From: Sambucus nigra
Lineage: Eukaryota; Streptophyta; Magnoliopsida; Dipsacales; Adoxaceae
Assembly (NCBI GenBank): GCA_949130495.1
Contig: OX422210.1
Coordinates: forward strand, 631,660,585-631,724,584
DNA length: 64,000 bases
Direction: 5' to 3'
Shown: piece by piece, positions 46,683 through 58,715 of the stretch
Layout: every line of letters begins with the position of its first letter
Numbering within the stretch: the stretch's first letter is position 1
Notes under the pieces: model-generated
Database searches by the model: none
Told to the model about the DNA's origin: nothing
Seen by the model: the letters and a program-made list of their open reading frames with translations, nothing else
Made by a program: the position numbers and the translations under genes

Positions 46683-47095
46683 CGTTTCGTGCGTGGGACG
46701 TCTCGCCGAAGCGAAATCCAAACAAGGAACCCCCCCCCCCCCCCCCCCCGTTACACTACTCCTGACCGCATCGATCCTCGGGGCTCATTATGCCCTCAAT
46801 GCAAGATGCATGTAACCCAAATGATTAGTATCCAATTTTAATTAATTAATATTCCCAAGTCTCAACAGTACACGGCGTTTCATGCGTGGGACGTCTCGCC
46901 GAAGCGAAATCCAAACAAGGAACCCCCCCATTACACTACTCCTGGCACTGTCGATCGTCGGGATAGGTGATAGATATATAATATAATATAATGATGAGCA
47001 TTAAGGACTAAACTTATCCCCAAGTTCCAACATTACACTACGGTTCGTGCGTGGGACGTCTCGCCGAAGCGAAATCCAAACAAGGAACCCCCCCG
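46683..47095. repeat. Three dispersed ~50-bp direct repeats in the solo LTR
   Basis: Copies starting at 46683, 46875 and 47041 share 'cgtgcgtgggacgtctcgcc' and 'gaagcgaaatccaaacaagg', followed by a C run and 'tacactactcctg'. They are nearly identical, while the sequence between them has diverged. Confidence 0.9.
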
Positions 47096-47905
47096 ATACA
47101 CTAATCCTGGCAATATAGGTCATTAAGGTCGGTTATGCCCTTGACACCCAAATACAAACACAAGCAACTAATAACCATCCAACCGAGCTATAACTCGAAG
47201 GACGCAGGCTCACATGCTATCATCATCCAGCAGCCCATAAACGTAGCAAACTGGGGCCACCTGGTGGGGTTCAACGACACCCACCTCGTGATCAACTCAC
47301 GCACACGACGTCCGGGAAGCGGTCATAGTTCCTAACCGGCAAGTGAGAGCATCACATACCCCGACCTCTCACCCCCAAAATAAGTAAATATATATATATG
47401 TCATTTTCTGACCACAAAGGACGACTATGACCTGGGGAATATCCACACCCTGCATATTTGTCAGGATGCTCACCCTCAACGCACGAAACTTCCCAATGAT
47501 AGCAAGGAGGGGGTATGCTTAACATGTATATACACCATATATAAGGTCTACATACATCCCACATAATAAAGATACACCATTATATAAGGTATACCTGAAA
47601 CATCACATTCATGTTTATTATACGCACTTAGGCGCAGTTAAATTACATCATAGTTTAGTATACTCTCTCATGATATACTAATCGTTAATACTCACACATA
47701 TACCCCACTTAGTATACGCTATAATTTCTAATCGGTATTCCTCAAATTTAGTCTATATGACTCCAATAATTTCTTATAAGGGAAACTCACTAAAAGTCTC
47801 GAAAACATACTTCAAATGTCTCCTATAGAGATCCCCATTCGATAACCTCAAACCAAACGGGATGAAATTCTCCTTAGAAAAACAATCCCACAAAAGCCCT
47901 GTTTT

Positions 47906-48463
47906 CGAATCGATTCGGCCTATTCCGAATCGGTTCGGCCCAGCGAATCGATTCGGCCAGGAAGGCGAATCGATTCGGGTCATCAGACCTGGGACTTTGT
48001 CTCAGGACGAATCGATTCGGATGGGGTCCGAATCGATTCGGTCACTCAGACCTGGGCACCTGCATACTTCCGAATCGATTCGGTTAAGGGGCCGAATCGA
48101 TTCGGCCTACCGGAAGCCACAGATTTGGCTATTTTCCTTAAAGTCAAAAAATCCCAAACCTTCATTTAAATTATAACTCGGATTTTATTTCTACGAACCC
48201 AAATTTTTCCCATCTCCTCGAGTTCTTTAGATGTGCAACACCCTATTTGGGAATCCACTAATATTTATCTCCAAATAATTTTAACCTTAATTTATGACTA
48301 ACGATTTCGATCTCGGACAGCATTTCGTAGAAAAATCATTAAAAATCCAAAAAAAATCAGAAAAATACCCAGTCGGCACTCACGCGACCGTATCGAAAAG
48401 ATCTACAATTTTCATTTTTTGACCAAGAGCCGAATCGATTCGTATCATGGCCGAATCGATTCG
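47906..48463. repeat. Palindrome array CGAATCGATTCG in the solo LTR
   Basis: Nine exact copies of the 12-bp palindrome start at 47906, 47944, 47966, 48008, 48029, 48071, 48093, 48431 and 48452, plus one variant (CGAATCGGTTCG) at 47926. Several extend to the 14-bp CCGAATCGATTCGG. Pairs are about 21-22 bp apart. 'Cagacctggg' words alternate with them at 47983 and 48047. Confidence 0.95.
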
Positions 48464-49196
48464 GAAGTGACGCTGAATCACTATTCATCATCTTCTCCAA
48501 AATTCTAAAATTCATTTTAATCATTTTCTCTTCATTTCTCTTCAACCCAATCACATATATAACATCAATACTCATCTAAGAACACATATAAACTAGTTTC
48601 TAACCTTAAATCCATTTATATACTACAAATCTAAGGTTTTCTCAAAAGTTAGGTTTTAAATAAACTAAACCTAAAACCCAAAAATCAATCCACAAATCAT
48701 GCAATAAATGGTACACAACAATTATTTAGCAAGTTTAATCACTTGCCTCGGGTTCGTAGGGTCTGAATCAGCCGGAAAATTCTCTTTCTCCCTTTTTCTC
48801 CTTCCTTTTCTTCTTCTTTCTTCTTCTCTCTTCTTCCTTTCCTTTTTCTCTTTTCTCTCTTTTGGGAGAAATATCTCCCGTAGGCTTTTTAAGCCTAAAT
48901 CCGAAAATACACATCTTTAAATGATAATACACACTTTAAATGACTCGGTGACCTTAATTCGAGTCAAACGGTCCTATTTTATTTCGGAACCCAAATAGAC
49001 CCCAAGTACAGTCATTTCAACTTTCTCGACCCTTCCGGAAACAATGGTACCCTCAGAAATTCCATTCGAGACACTTTCTAACAACTCCAAATTCTGGCCT
49101 CAACTACCAATTTTATTATTTCTCCAATAAAATATTATTTATCTCTCCCGAAATAAATAAATTATTGTCTCCAAGACCTCGGGTTGTTACAGTAAC

Positions 49197-50470
49197 ATGA
49201 TAAACTTTGTTTTTAATGATTTTTATATCTTAAACATATGGATCAAGTGGGGTATTAGCATGATATTCTTAATAAAAATCACCTCTTCTATGAGAATGAC
49301 GCTTATGAGACGAGGTGTCCAAGGTCAAAATAGACACAACGATGAGAACCAATAATGTTCGAAAAAAGATAGTGTGAATTATATTGTCTCGTTTACATAA
49401 ATAATTAATCAATTCAAGACATCGAGTACATTGATCGTCTTGTAAACTCGGTATTCTCGCACTAGGGAAGATTCAAGGCCACAAGCTATCTTTACTAATT
49501 CAACACTTTTCCACCGATACTCTCTTTTAAGTTTGTCTGCATGTCCATTCACACTCTACGCCCGAAATTCATTCATGTGAGGGATTATTAAGGGGAAAAA
49601 TGAATTACCCATAATTAATAATTTTGACCAAATCAAGTTTTGGGTAAATTTTGAGCCATAATTAATACAGGACCTACACCTTAGAAGTGACGGATCAAGA
49701 TACCTACGCATTCCTCCCCGAAAGGTAAACAACTTAGTATATTCAATTGATCAAAACAAATAAGAAATGAATTAAAATATGGCTTAAAAGTACCACTTTT
49801 GCACATGAACTATTTGGTGCAGTTGGTGTAGAAAATTTATCCATGTAGGAAAACTATGTGAAATGGCTAGGATTTATATACCCAAACATTTGCTTAATGT
49901 ATTGGTTATCTTAGGGTATCCCAAGTCTTTGGAAGGGAGAGGACTTACCTAGTGTGGGCTTTTATTCCAAACCCCATATACAAGCGCCACCGCAGCCCGA
50001 CCTGTGTGCCCCTGGTCCAAGGTTCGTGGATCGTGGGTCTTTTTTAAATTAATATTGTCTTTTCGGACAAAATAAATTTGAGAATTTGACTTAAAATTTG
50101 GGGTTGAAATTATCTTATAAAACGCCACAATTTTAATTTTTTAATTATTTAATAAAAGATTGTTTTAAACGCCGTCGTTTAAAACTAGAGCCTCGTTAAT
50201 TTGGATCATTAAGTGCTTGTGTTTGTACACGAATTTAAGTTAGTGCATATCTTATTTTTCTACTGGATCCTTTTGAAAGAGGTAAGATCTGATAAATCGG
50301 AGGAAAGATAAACATCGATGAATAAAAATTTGTTCAAATAAGAATTTTTAAGGTTTATTATTTTCGTTTAGGGTGTCACTATTTACCTATCTCTTGACTC
50401 GAAATGAGAGCAGGTTTAAAGAAGGATGTTAGAGTGTCTAAACGGTCGGACTAGGAGGAAATAAAAAAAA
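49197..50470 (+). mobile_element. Copia family 1 3' region and probable LTR (copy B, right of the solo LTR)
   Basis: It continues the copia spacer and LTR-like sequence of copy A (5975-7255) after the solo LTR insertion. The same candidate polypurine tract is near 49577 and the 'ccccatatacaagcgccacc' block near 49973. No gene is seen. Confidence 0.5.
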
Positions 50471-50633
50471 AATCCGGCATGAAAATTAATATGATAATCG
50501 AAAGTCATCTCCATGCCTATAATAGCATTTCCCTCTTAAGTTTCTCATTCCGGAAAACATTTCCTTCTGCATTGCATTGCTTCTTGCGCTTTTTGATGAT
50601 TGCTTCATTCGAGGTTGTCCATAGTCTATATAT

Positions 50634-50711
<78 letters not shown>

Positions 50712-51076
50712 GCAATAATGCTCTCCTACAGGATTCCCGCACAAAATGAAATGTGGACTCGTAAGGTGGCATTTTTTATACGATATTCCCCTTACACGCT
50801 TATTAGTTTTTCAACGGCTCTGACGTATCTTCTTGTTTTTTGGGGGGGTTGAGTGATATGTCTTTTTCATCTATAGTCTCGAGGTTTGAGCGACACAGCT
50901 AAGCCACACTGTTTGGCATGTAAATGTATGGCTGAATCTTTATCAGATTCACCTATTTGGTCAAACCTTTACTAGGCATATGTTTTTGGTTTTGGTACAC
51001 CATAAGCTGGTGCTTTTTTAGTCAAAGAGCATGTGACAGAATAGAGAGTATTAATAGAAAAAGGATCATGGGAGAG

Positions 51077-51110
<34 letters not shown>

Positions 51111-51271
51111 GGGTTGAAAACTTGTTGGGTTTTCAATCGTAAATATAGGAAAAGGAAGCCGAAAAAAACATAGGTCCGCATTTTATTTTTTGAGGGAATC
51201 ACATTGGAGATCATCATTGAATATATATAGATATAGATATATATATAGAGAGAGAGAGAGAGGCCCCCTTT
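50471..51271. other. Unassigned sequence with microsatellites (copy B)
   Basis: Counterpart of 7256-8021. It holds (TG)33 at 50636-50701, where copy A has only a few repeats, a G run near 51096-51112, and short TA/GA runs near 51220-51262. No gene is seen. Confidence 0.6.
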
Positions 51272-51831
51272 TGTAAGAACTTCTTGTGGTGCAGACTCGT
51301 GTACATACTATTTTTTTAAAATAGTAAGAAATGAATTTTTTTTTATGAAACTTCATGGATATGATCTCCACGGTGAGAAGATCATATCCATTTTTTTTCA
51401 TCAAAAAATTGAATAAAAAAAACCGTTGAGGTAGGTGATATGTAAAAAAATGGTATAAATATGCATTTTTTACCGTTGAAATGTTGGCGATCATCTCAGC
51501 CACTTTTTGATTGAATTTTTTTATGAAACTTCATGGATATGATCTCGACAGTGATAAGATCGTATCCTTGAAGTTTCATCACAAAATTCAATCAATAAAG
51601 TGGTTGGCGCTGACCTAACATTTTAACGGTTGAAAATGAATATTTATACCATTTTTTTACATATCACCTCATCTCAATGATTTTTTTATTTAAATTTTTT
51701 ATGAAAAAAATTGGAGATGGTCTTCTAACAGTGGACATCATATCCATGAAGTTTCATCAAAACATTCATTTTTTTACTATTTTAAAAAAATGATATGTAC
51801 CGGGGGGTCTGCACCATAAGTAGTCCTTACA
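51272..51831. mobile_element. Foldback MITE-like element 1, copy B
   Basis: Same long inverted repeat as 8022-8577, ends TGTAAGAACTTCTTGTGGTG and CACCATAAGTAGTCCTTACA. Confidence 0.8.
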
Positions 51832-51863
51832 GGTGACTTTCTATATATACACACACACACACA

Positions 51864-52244
51864 CGGTCAGGCTCTCCAACATACCTATGTACATACTCAT
51901 TTTTTAAAATAGTAAAAAAAAATGTATTTTTCGACCAAACTCTGTATATATGATCTACATAATAAGGAGATCATTTACAAAAAAATCATCAAAAAATTCA
52001 AGCCGGAAGGGGATCAGATGATGGCAAAATTTTGAACGGTCGAAAAATATTCATATATACCGACTTTTCATTTCACCTATTTTTAGGTTGAATTTTTTTT
52101 ATGATTATTTTTGTAAATGATCTAATCACTATGTAGATCATATATACCGAGTTTGGTTAAAAAAAATACATTTTTTTATTATTTTAAAAAAATGGGTATC
52201 TTCATAGGTATGTTGCTAGAAGGTATATTGGAGAATCTGACTGC
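51864..52244. mobile_element. Foldback MITE-like element 2, copy B
   Basis: Same element as 8623-9000. The left end GGCTCTCCAACATACCT is kept and the right end is degraded (GGAGAATCTGACTGC). Confidence 0.75.
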
Positions 52245-52282
52245 ATATATATAAATACTTATTTATTTATTGGGTTTGTTTA

Positions 52283-53083
52283 CTCTAGATTTTAGACTTA
52301 AATACATTTCAATTGAAAAACTAGATTTTTCCCAAAATCGTTAAGTTTAACAGTCGCGTGACATTTTTTATTGAAATAATTTAAATGAATAAAAATTCAA
52401 AAAAGCTCTGAAAAATTAAAAAAAAATCAAAAAACTTCAAAAAAGGAAACAAAAATCCCAAACAGAACCCTGCACCCACCATCTCTATATCCGGCAACCC
52501 TCTACCCCCACCACCATACCACCCGGCAGCCCCACCCCCAACCTTCCCCACACACACCAATGCAACTACAACCCCAACCCTCCTCTCAACCACCCTTGCA
52601 ACCTGCAACCAAATCCAAAGTCACAAAATCCAAAAATAAATAAAAATCGCAAATTGCAAAACCCTACAACAAAATCTATCATCGCTCTGTTGATTTGGGT
52701 TTGTTAGTCGTCGCACTGTTGATTTAGATTTCATCGACTACCGCTATGTTGATTTTGGGTTTGGCCAGCCATCGGCTTAGTGATTTGGGTTTCGTAGGCA
52801 ATAACATTATGGATTGGGGGAAGAGGGTGGAGACAGAGGGAGGAGCAGGGAGCTGGTGGAGGAGGGGGGATAGGGGATTTTTTTTTTGGGGGGGGGGAGG
52901 GGCTTCTTTTGTTTTTAGATATTTTCTTATTACTTCAATTTTAAATTCAAATTTTTTTTAATTTTTAGATTTTTTTTATATATATGAATTCTTTTAATTA
53001 AAAATGTCACTTATCAGTTAAACTTAAATATTTTGAACAAAAGTCTAAATTTTCAATTGAAATATAATTATGTTTAAAATCGA
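52283..53083. mobile_element. Inverted-repeat element 3, copy B
   Basis: Same element as 9041-9832, with the C-rich and G-rich interior halves. About 40 bp near 52695 are present here and not in copy A. Confidence 0.65.
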
Positions 53084-53244
53084 ATATTAATAATGTATTA
53101 AAGTAAAAAAACTCATATTTATATTATAAGAGATAGGGGGGATCAGGTGGGAACCAACTTAACAGATTTCCCAACGGACCACCTCAAAACAACGTAGTTT
53201 TGAGATAAGAAAATCCCTCACTTCATCTCAAAATAGTTCGAAAC

Positions 53245-53372
53245 TGTTAATGCAGGTATACATTATTATATTAGTGTACTACATGTACTACACTTGTACT
53301 ACCACATTGTACAATCATACTCCTAGTAAACAATAAATAGGTCATGTGTCTCCTTGTACAAAGAGATGCAAC
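53245..53372 (+). mobile_element. Copia family 2 5' LTR (shortened), copy B
   Basis: Counterpart of 9991-10118, starting TGTTAATGCAGG. Confidence 0.65.
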
Positions 53373-53734
53373 GCTCATGGTGGCCTTCCTCCTACAGTGC
53401 TCAAGTCGCCGCCACACAACCTTCGCTGGTGGGATTCTCGCGCCTGCACCAAATCTTTTCTCCTCTCGCTGCCACATCACTCGCGAGCTGACCCGGTTTT
53501 TCCCGTTCCTCGACCCACGAACTGACTCGGATTGACCCAAATCTGACCCACCTTCTTTTGGGGGGACTCTTTGAGCTTATTTAGATTTTCAGCCCATTTT
53601 TACTCGATTTTTTTTTAATTCCGGATTCATTTCCGGGGTTTTTGAACGTCCTTAATCCATTTTCGACCTCTGATTTCGGTAAATCAGAACCTTAATTTCA
53701 CTTTTTCTCCTTTTCTTTTACACGGATCGACTGC

Positions 53735-55113
53735 AAAGACATCACTCAACCCATCTCTATACTCTCCATGGCACCAACTACATCCCCTGGTTTCAGGCAA
53801 TGTCGAGTTTTCTCAAGGGCCGAAAACTCTGGCGTTATATCACCGGGAATGTCACTGAACCCACACAGGCCGCTGGGGAAGCTGACGATAAGTTTGAAGA
53901 TTGTCTTGAGGAGTGAGAGCGCAACTGCAAAAACATCAGGTAATCATGTAATTCCATAATTCCTGTCCACCCTCGATTATCCTCCAATTTGGCAGATTTG
54001 TCACTGCCAAATCTCTTCGGGTCTTTCTTCAAAAGAGAGATACCACTGCTGGACTCGCTAATCAGTATCAGCTTATGGGAATCCTTCATCGCATGAAACA
54101 GCAACCCGGACAAACCATCAATAATTTTCTTTCCGAGATGCACTCTGTCTGGGACCAGTTGACCCCTTCAGACTTAAAGCATCCTACTAATGTTGGTAAT
54201 TTTGTCGACTATACAGATCGTCAGCGATTGGTTGTCATTCTCATGGCCCTTCATGATATATTTGAGCATGTTTGTGCATGCCCGTTCGACCTCCTCTCCT
54301 GAAGTTGTTCTTGATACTCCCAGAGGTCTACCTCCAAATCCCGCAATAAACAGTGGAATTCTTCCAAGACATGCAACTGCCGTAAGCTAATAGATCATCT
54401 TCTTATTAATTACCTCTTTCATACACACCTCTATTCTTTACTAATCCCTCGGTAGACTTACTTCCCGATTCACCTGAACCCAATTCCTCACCAGCTATTA
54501 CACCACCACCACCATACTCTCTTCCAGTACTTGATTTGGTCTCCTCACCTGACCTGACTTCCACTATACCATCGGTACCTCAAGTTTCCTCATCCAATGC
54601 TCCACCTGAGATGCTCTCTAAGAACACTCCCGAGTCGTCTGCTCCGCTTGATGGATCTGCCTCAGTCTTCGAACAGAATCCCCTTCGTAAAAGTGTAAGC
54701 CCTAAAACCACATTCGTTCTTCTTCATGATTTTCATGTGTATTCTATTATTATTCCTCATCATGAGTCTCGCTCTTATATTGAGACCGATTATAACCTCA
54801 TTTGACAAAAGGCAATGGATGATGAACTGCAGGCACTTGAACAAAATCACATATGGGATTTAGTGGATGTACCAAGTGGTAAAAATGTAATGGGATGTAA
54901 ATGAGTTTATAAAATTAAAACTCAATCGGATGGCTCTACTGGTCGTTACAAGGCATTCCTTATCGTAAAGGGGCTTACACAACAATACGGGATTGACTAT
55001 AAGGAGACTTTTGCTCCATTGGCTCGACTCACCAGTGTTCGCAGTCTTATTGCAGTCGCTGCAGTTCGCCATTGGGAACTATTTCATATGGACGTGAAAA
55101 ATGCCTTTTATTG
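53735..55113 (+). pseudogene. Copia family 2 gag and N-terminal RT remnant, copy B
   Basis: Less decayed than copy A. Gag reads LHRMKQQPGQTINNFLSEMH, VWDQLTPSDLKHPTN. The Ser/Pro linker follows, then RT AMDDELQALEQNHIWDLVDV, GSTGRYKA, KGLTQQYGIDYKETFAP, MDVKNAF. Integrase is absent, and stops (e.g. GCK*VYK) remain. Confidence 0.86.
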
Positions 55114-55511
55114 GTTCCACACTAACTGATTTAATAATATTTAATCGTATTGTACTGGTTCGGATCTATTGGAATTCAATCGACCGTATTTACTTTTCTT
55201 ATTATCATGTCGTGTTCAGAATTTAAAAAAAATATGCCAACATATAATAATATATTTAGATTTACTAAATTCTTATTATGTCGTATGGAATATGTGAAAA
55301 TACCCTTTTAACCAATTTTGTGGAATCGTGGACCCCCTTTTTCGGAATAAAGAGCTTTTTATTTCTTTATTTATTTAGTTTTGTTGCTTAAAAATAAATA
55401 AGTAAATAAAGAAAGAAGAATTATTTGTTGTCATCATCTGAAGAGCCTACGCTACCTTCTTCAACCTTGTTTAGAGAGAGAAAGTAAATTCTAGAGAGAG
55501 AGAAAAAAAAG

Positions 55512-55590
55512 ATGTATGGTGAAGAGCATCACTTTGAGGCAGGCCATCCGCAAGAATGGTTACATAGTCATCAAAGGCAGGCCATGCAAG
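55512..55590 (+). pseudogene. Captured eIF5A exon 1, internally deleted, copy B
   Basis: It starts ATG with EEHHFE in the eIF5A context, then loses about 45 bp and returns as IRKNGYIVIKGRPCK before the same GT donor at 55591. The deletion shifts the frame. The copy A exon (12275-12397) is the fuller one. Confidence 0.88.
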
Positions 55591-55813
55591 GTATATATAT
55601 ATACATACATATATGTATTTGATTGTTTCTTCTCATGTTTTGTGATATATTTTGGTATATTATCATGTGCTACGATTAGTTTTTTGTCATATTACGCTTA
55701 ATTACCAATTCTATTGTGTTAAATCCCATTTACGTATGTTTTACTATGTTTTTATCATTTGGTTCCGATTTGATTCTCGATTCGGGGGTATACGATTCAC
55801 GATTTGACAACTA

Positions 55814-55912
55814 TGGTACTACCACATTGTAGTATCGTACTCCTAATTTAACTATATATAGGTCATGTATGTTCTTGTATAAACACACGAATCAATTCAA
55901 TATATCGTAACA
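55814..55912 (+). mobile_element. Copia family 2 LTR fragment, copy B
   Basis: Counterpart of 12641-12738, ending ATATCGTAACA. Confidence 0.85.
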
Positions 55913-56034
55913 AAAACTACATAATATTGGTGAAGCGTGGAATTTTCTTGTAATTTCACCTCAATTCGAGAGGTGGTATGTAAGTAAAGCCCTTATTTGG
56001 GTCCTATTTGTTTAGTTTACATACATAAAAATAC

Positions 56035-56542
56035 CTTGTAGATATGGTCATCCCCGTTAAGAGTGAAGCATCTCCAATTGGTTTGGCCCACTCTTTTAAC
56101 TTGTTGAGCAGTTGTTTTTTTAGAATTTGGTTAGGGGTTGCCACCTTGAATTGCCTTCAAACCAATCAATTGTTTGAGTGATGCTCCAGCAATGGTCCCT
56201 AAGCTGAGCGAGATCAACCTCCAAGTAAACAGCATAAACTCTATGTCCGCCTTTATGAATCATCGCAAGTATATCAAGGCACTAATTCGAAAACAAGTAG
56301 TTCTTGGAGAAGATGATGATCGAAACCATAGATTGTTTAATTGTTTCCTCTAATATTTCTCTCTGTATTGCCATCTCAGTGTCGGCTATGAATATACGAA
56401 ATCCTGAGCGCACCAAAGTTGTATGAAGGCGGGTCGTAAAAAATTGACTACAGTTATCACCTCTCAAACTCAAAAACATGTCGTACAGGTATTCACCCAT
56501 TAAGGTGACCAGTGATTGAATTGCACAAGACGCACTCCCCAA
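56035..56542 (-). pseudogene. TIR-domain exon, B copy 1
   Basis: It encodes YDMFLSLRGDNCSQFF, GFRIFIADTEMAIQREI, VSIIIFSKNYLFSN and then a stop where the Trp of NWCLDI would be (TGG to TAG). The donor is changed to CTACAAG|GTATTT. Same exon as 12862-13370. Confidence 0.9.
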
Positions 56543-57225
56543 TCCAAAAAAGGCCCTTCTTCTTTATTTCTACTATTCAACCCTAATCTCTTATTTTACG
56601 GTGCTTTTGAATCCACCCGCTGCCTATATCTATCTCGTGTTTATATATGACAAATGAATACAAAGACAATTATGACCCTCTTTAAAAAACCCAAATCCTT
56701 ACCAAGACAATTATTTCCCAAATCCTTACAAATCCTTTCAAAAATTTAATCCCGCTTTTTTTCTTTAATCTTTTATCAATTCTAAAATGCACTATAGCGT
56801 TTTAATTGTCCTCTCCAGTAAAGTTGTCCACGTCGACATTAAAACTTAAAACTAGATATTTTGTTTCCCCTATTTTCTCTCTCTCGCTCTCACGAGGCTT
56901 TATCGCCTCTTCATTTTCTCTGCTGTCTTTTCCTCTTCTAATTAATAATCTGCTCCTCTCTCTTCCACTTCTTGTTAACATCATCCATTCATTTTCTCTC
57001 TGTCTCTAAAAAAACACCTCTTCATTTTCCTTCTCCAAAAATGCCTCTCTATTTTTCCTTCATAAATATCATCCATCTCTTTACCTCTTCACAATAAATA
57101 TATCATTTTTTAATGGAGAAATCCAAATGGAGGGTTATATTTCATTGATGTTAACAGCTTTGCTTCTCAACTCTACGCTTCTGATTCGGTAAGGAATCTC
57201 CCAATTCCTCATCTTTTATCATATA

Positions 57226-58110
57226 TTTACGATTCTATTTACGTGATGATTTTGGTGAGGAGCTAGGGTTAGGGTTTGATGATCAAATTCCTACAAATGT
57301 AGAATTTGAGTGGGAGGAGGTGGATGAAGTGGTTGATGAGAGATAAGGTTTGACCTCTGTGATTGATAGAATTGTAGAAATTTTAGTTTCAGACGACGAC
57401 GGGGATGAAATTGGGCGGAATTTAGAATGGGAAGTTCTTTCGGCAGTCAATAATTTGGAGAGAAACACTAAGGTTATGTTTGTTTTTTCATCTGAATCTG
57501 AAATCTGAAGACTGAATCTGAAGTCTGAAATTTGAATTTAAAAAATATGTTTATTTTTTTGTCTGAATGTACCTCTGAACGAATGTATTTAGACTCATTC
57601 GGACTTCAGACGTAATTCTACTTCTTAATCATTAAGAGCCAAATATAGTCGTTAACCTCTTAATCATTTAAAAAACAAACACTTTTTGGTACCTCTTAAG
57701 TCTGAATGGTTCAAATTCATACTTAAGAGGTAAAAACAAACGACACCTAAGTCTGACAATTATGATTATATCTATGTTACCGAGTATAACACAGTGTCTG
57801 CACAGTTTGGGGGGAGAGATAGTGGTGAAAATATTAGCCAACCTGCTGCTAAATATTTTTTGCAAATTCTCCCGTCAGTGGTGTTAACAGAAGAAGAGCT
57901 TCAAAACAATAATGTGGTTTACCCGTTTGTAAGGATGAGATTTTGGTAGAGAGAGTTATATGACTTCCTTATTGCCACCATTACCATGTTGACTGCATTG
58001 TGCCATGGTTGAGTATTCGAAATACGTGCCCCATTTGTCGCTTTGAGTTGCATACAAATGACGTGGATTATGGGCTTGGTGATCTCTATTTGTTAAAGAT
58101 GTGCAGGTCG
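57226..58110 (+). pseudogene. RING-H2 E3 ubiquitin ligase fragment (CIP8-like), copy B
   Basis: It encodes DFGEELGLGFDDQIP, FEWEEVDEVVDER, GLTSVIDRIVEILVSDDDGD, NLEWEVLSAVNNLERN, then after the [35 protein letters not shown] and a RING with [11 protein letters not shown] and [10 protein letters not shown]. The last RING cysteine pair is intact here. An in-frame TGA (ERVI*LPY) and the first finger cysteine (CAVC to a Pro/Phe-type reading) are damaged. Confidence 0.85.
57472..57747. mobile_element. PIF/Harbinger (Tourist-like) MITE, copy B
   Basis: 276 bp, ends GGTTATGTTTGTTTTT and AAAAACAAACGACACC, TAA target duplications at 57469-57471 and 57748-57750. Confidence 0.88.
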
Positions 58111-58360
58111 GATACAATTTTGAACTTTTGCCTTAGTTACTGTATTTGATTCTTGTGAACAAAATTATTAAATAAAGGTCATCTAATTTTGGTGACAGTG
58201 ATGGAGTGTTTTGATGGTTTTAGAGGTGTCAATCTTGTATGAAACAAATATAGTGTGCTTTATAGAATTTACCTCTTATGAGTAAATACATTTTACGCCA
58301 AAAAAATACGATTGTATTTGCGTATGTGTATTTGGATTTTCTAATCACTTTTTTTTGTAA

Positions 58361-58430
58361 ATATATTACCACTCATTTGACGAAGCATTTGACGCCCGTT
58401 GGATAGTGTCTGAGAAAGACGAATATCAAG
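58361..58430 (+). pseudogene. Captured calnexin exon, copy B
   Basis: It encodes HSFDEAFDARWIVSEKDEYQ before the CAAG|GTAGAT donor. The acceptor AG has become AA. Confidence 0.8.
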
Positions 58431-58586
58431 GTAGATTTTTTTATATTTGTTGTTTATTTTATTAAACGTGCTTTGATCTTGTACATAGTTTGTGATGAGT
58501 TATATTGTACATTAATAGTCCCGTACATAGAAATTCTAGGTGTAAATGTGTTATCAATTACGCTCCAAATTTTTATTTATTTTTAG

Positions 58587-58715
58587 ATATGTATCCTACG
58601 CCAACCAATTGAATTCTACAAATACCTCAAATGTTATCACAATCACGTAATTTTGTGTCTTGGAAGGGTCATAAGTTGCCTAAATGGGCTGGTTTAAACG
58701 ACGGTTGGAGATAAC
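58587..58715 (+). pseudogene. Unknown captured exon, copy B
   Basis: It encodes RYVSYANQLN, QMLSQSRNFVSWKGHKLPKW, AGLNDGW. It lacks about 20 bp present in copy A. The family is not recognised. Confidence 0.4.

Larger units (their letters stand above)
45622..49191 (-). mobile_element. Chromovirus solo LTR, 3.57 kb, with target duplication
   Basis: The minus strand runs TGTAACAACCCGAGGTC to GGGTTGTCA(AA). The 5-bp sequence GTAAC flanks it at 45617-45621 and 49192-49196. Copy A has the uninterrupted site (GCATGTAACAGGATAAA near 5975), so both ends are certain. No internal region is present, consistent with LTR-LTR recombination after insertion. It contains three ~50-bp repeats (46683, 46875, 47041), a C-homopolymer at 46731-46749 and ten palindromes at 47906-48463. 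The ORFs within are not genes. Confidence 0.95.

Noticed and set aside
47906..48104. CRISPR-like regularly spaced repeats
   Set aside because: The units are 12-14-bp palindromes with irregular spacing inside an LTR of a plant genome; there are no cas genes.
50517..50852. Cys-Val and Thr-His repeat ORFs on both strands
   Set aside because: They are translations of the (TG)n microsatellite and differ from copy A, where the repeat is short.
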